This document shows, one piece after another, positions 20,157 through 20,518 of a stretch of DNA of 20,518 bases. Below the pieces are notes generated by a model. It saw only the letters and a program-made list of their open reading frames with translations. It ran no database searches and had not been told where the DNA came from. A program made the position numbers and the translations under genes. The stretch's first letter is position 1; each line of letters opens with the position of its first letter. The DNA comes from a virus, in the IMG/VR virus record IMGVR_UViG_3300030104_005160, positions 4,477 to 24,994 of that record; one strand, 5' to 3'.

Positions 20157-20518
20157 ATGACAGTATCAACCCTTAAACAACAATCTAATTGGAATAGTTT
20201 TTGCGACTGGGTTACATCTACTGATAATCGTCTATATGTTGGCTGGTTTGGGGTTCTTATGATCCCCTGCCTACTGGCAGCAACAACATGTTTTATTATT
20301 GCTTTTATAGCAGCCCCACCAGTGGATATAGACGGTATCAGGGAACCAGTAGCAGGCTCACTGATCTATGGAAACAACATCATATCGGGAGCGATTGTCC
20401 CGTCAAGCAACGCAATCGGATTGCATTTTTACCCAATATGGGAAGCTGCAAACCTTGATGAATGGCTCTACAACGGAGGGCCATACCAACTCATCGTCTT
20501 CCATTTCCTCATTGGTGT
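20157..20518 (+). CDS. psbA: photosystem II D1 protein (partial, runs off the window)
   Basis: The first 120 codons of the D1 reaction-centre protein are present, from ATG at 20157 to the window edge. Recognisable blocks are [18 protein letters not shown], the first membrane helix ([20 protein letters not shown]), [36 protein letters not shown] and [20 protein letters not shown]. The N-terminal segment before the conserved WNSFCDW is shorter than usual in cyanobacteria. The segment looks richer in GC than the hli and barrel-like genes before it. Phage psbA replaces the fast-turning-over host D1 during infection and keeps electron flow going. The catalytic Tyr161, the quinone site and the C-terminal processing site lie beyond the window. 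Confidence 0.98.
   Translation, partial: MTVSTLKQQSNWNSFCDWVTSTDNRLYVGWFGVLMIPCLLAATTCFIIAFIAAPPVDIDGIREPVAGSLIYGNNIISGAIVPSSNAIGLHFYPIWEAANLDEWLYNGGPYQLIVFHFLIG

Noticed and set aside
1-20518. The known Syn5 RNA polymerase promoter (ATTGGGCACCCGTAA)
   Set aside because: I did not find it or a close variant, so phage promoters were not annotated on that basis.
1-20518. HIP1 (GCGATCGC) repeats or a CRISPR array
   Set aside because: No HIP1 octamer was seen, and there is no regularly spaced direct repeat. The over-represented short words are scattered irregularly.

Overview
This window is the left and central part of a T7-like (podovirus) cyanophage genome infecting marine picocyanobacteria (Prochlorococcus or Synechococcus). 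Three things support this: a single-subunit T7-type RNA polymerase and a T7-ordered replication module; host-derived photosynthesis genes (hli and the start of psbA) in the late region; and an integrase followed by a tRNA-Leu-like attachment sequence. The layout resembles P-SSP7-type cyanopodoviruses. The DNA is AT-rich, and every convincing gene is on the + strand, tightly packed with many TAATG/ATGA stop-start overlaps.

Early region (1-3485): small unknown genes, a rho-independent terminator (738-761), a host-type sigma70 promoter (780-809), an ArdC-type antirestriction protein and three unknown genes. A second terminator (2844-2869) and second sigma70-type promoter (2912-2940) follow. That promoter reads into a 170-aa unknown protein and the RNA polymerase (3529-5862).

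Lysogeny-like module (5875-7513): a micro-gene, a MarR-like winged-helix protein, a tyrosine recombinase, an attP-like segment matching the 5' half of tRNA-Leu(UAG), and a terminator.

Replication and nucleotide metabolism (7554-16361): gp2.5-type SSB, endonuclease I, primase-helicase, a thioredoxin-like protein, a family A DNA polymerase, an endonuclease VII-like HNH protein, a gp6-type 5'-3' exonuclease, a DUF3310 protein, a MazG-like pyrophosphohydrolase and a two-gene ribonucleotide reductase. The reductase looks like class I: the alpha subunit has the class I tyrosine pair and C-terminal cysteines, and the beta subunit keeps all six metal ligands but has Phe where the radical Tyr normally sits. 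Together these genes degrade host DNA, recycle and reduce nucleotides, and copy the phage genome.

Structural and host-takeover region (16354-20518): two small genes, the portal, an overlapping small gene and the scaffold. A hairpin follows, then hli, an unusual signal-peptide beta-barrel-like protein, and psbA, which runs off the end of the window.

The most interesting items are the winged-helix/integrase/att module, the Phe-bearing RNR beta, the secreted barrel-like protein between the photosynthesis genes, a phage thioredoxin beside a polymerase with a shortened thioredoxin-binding loop, and two strand-biased, over-represented oligonucleotides (CACCATCA and CCGAGG).
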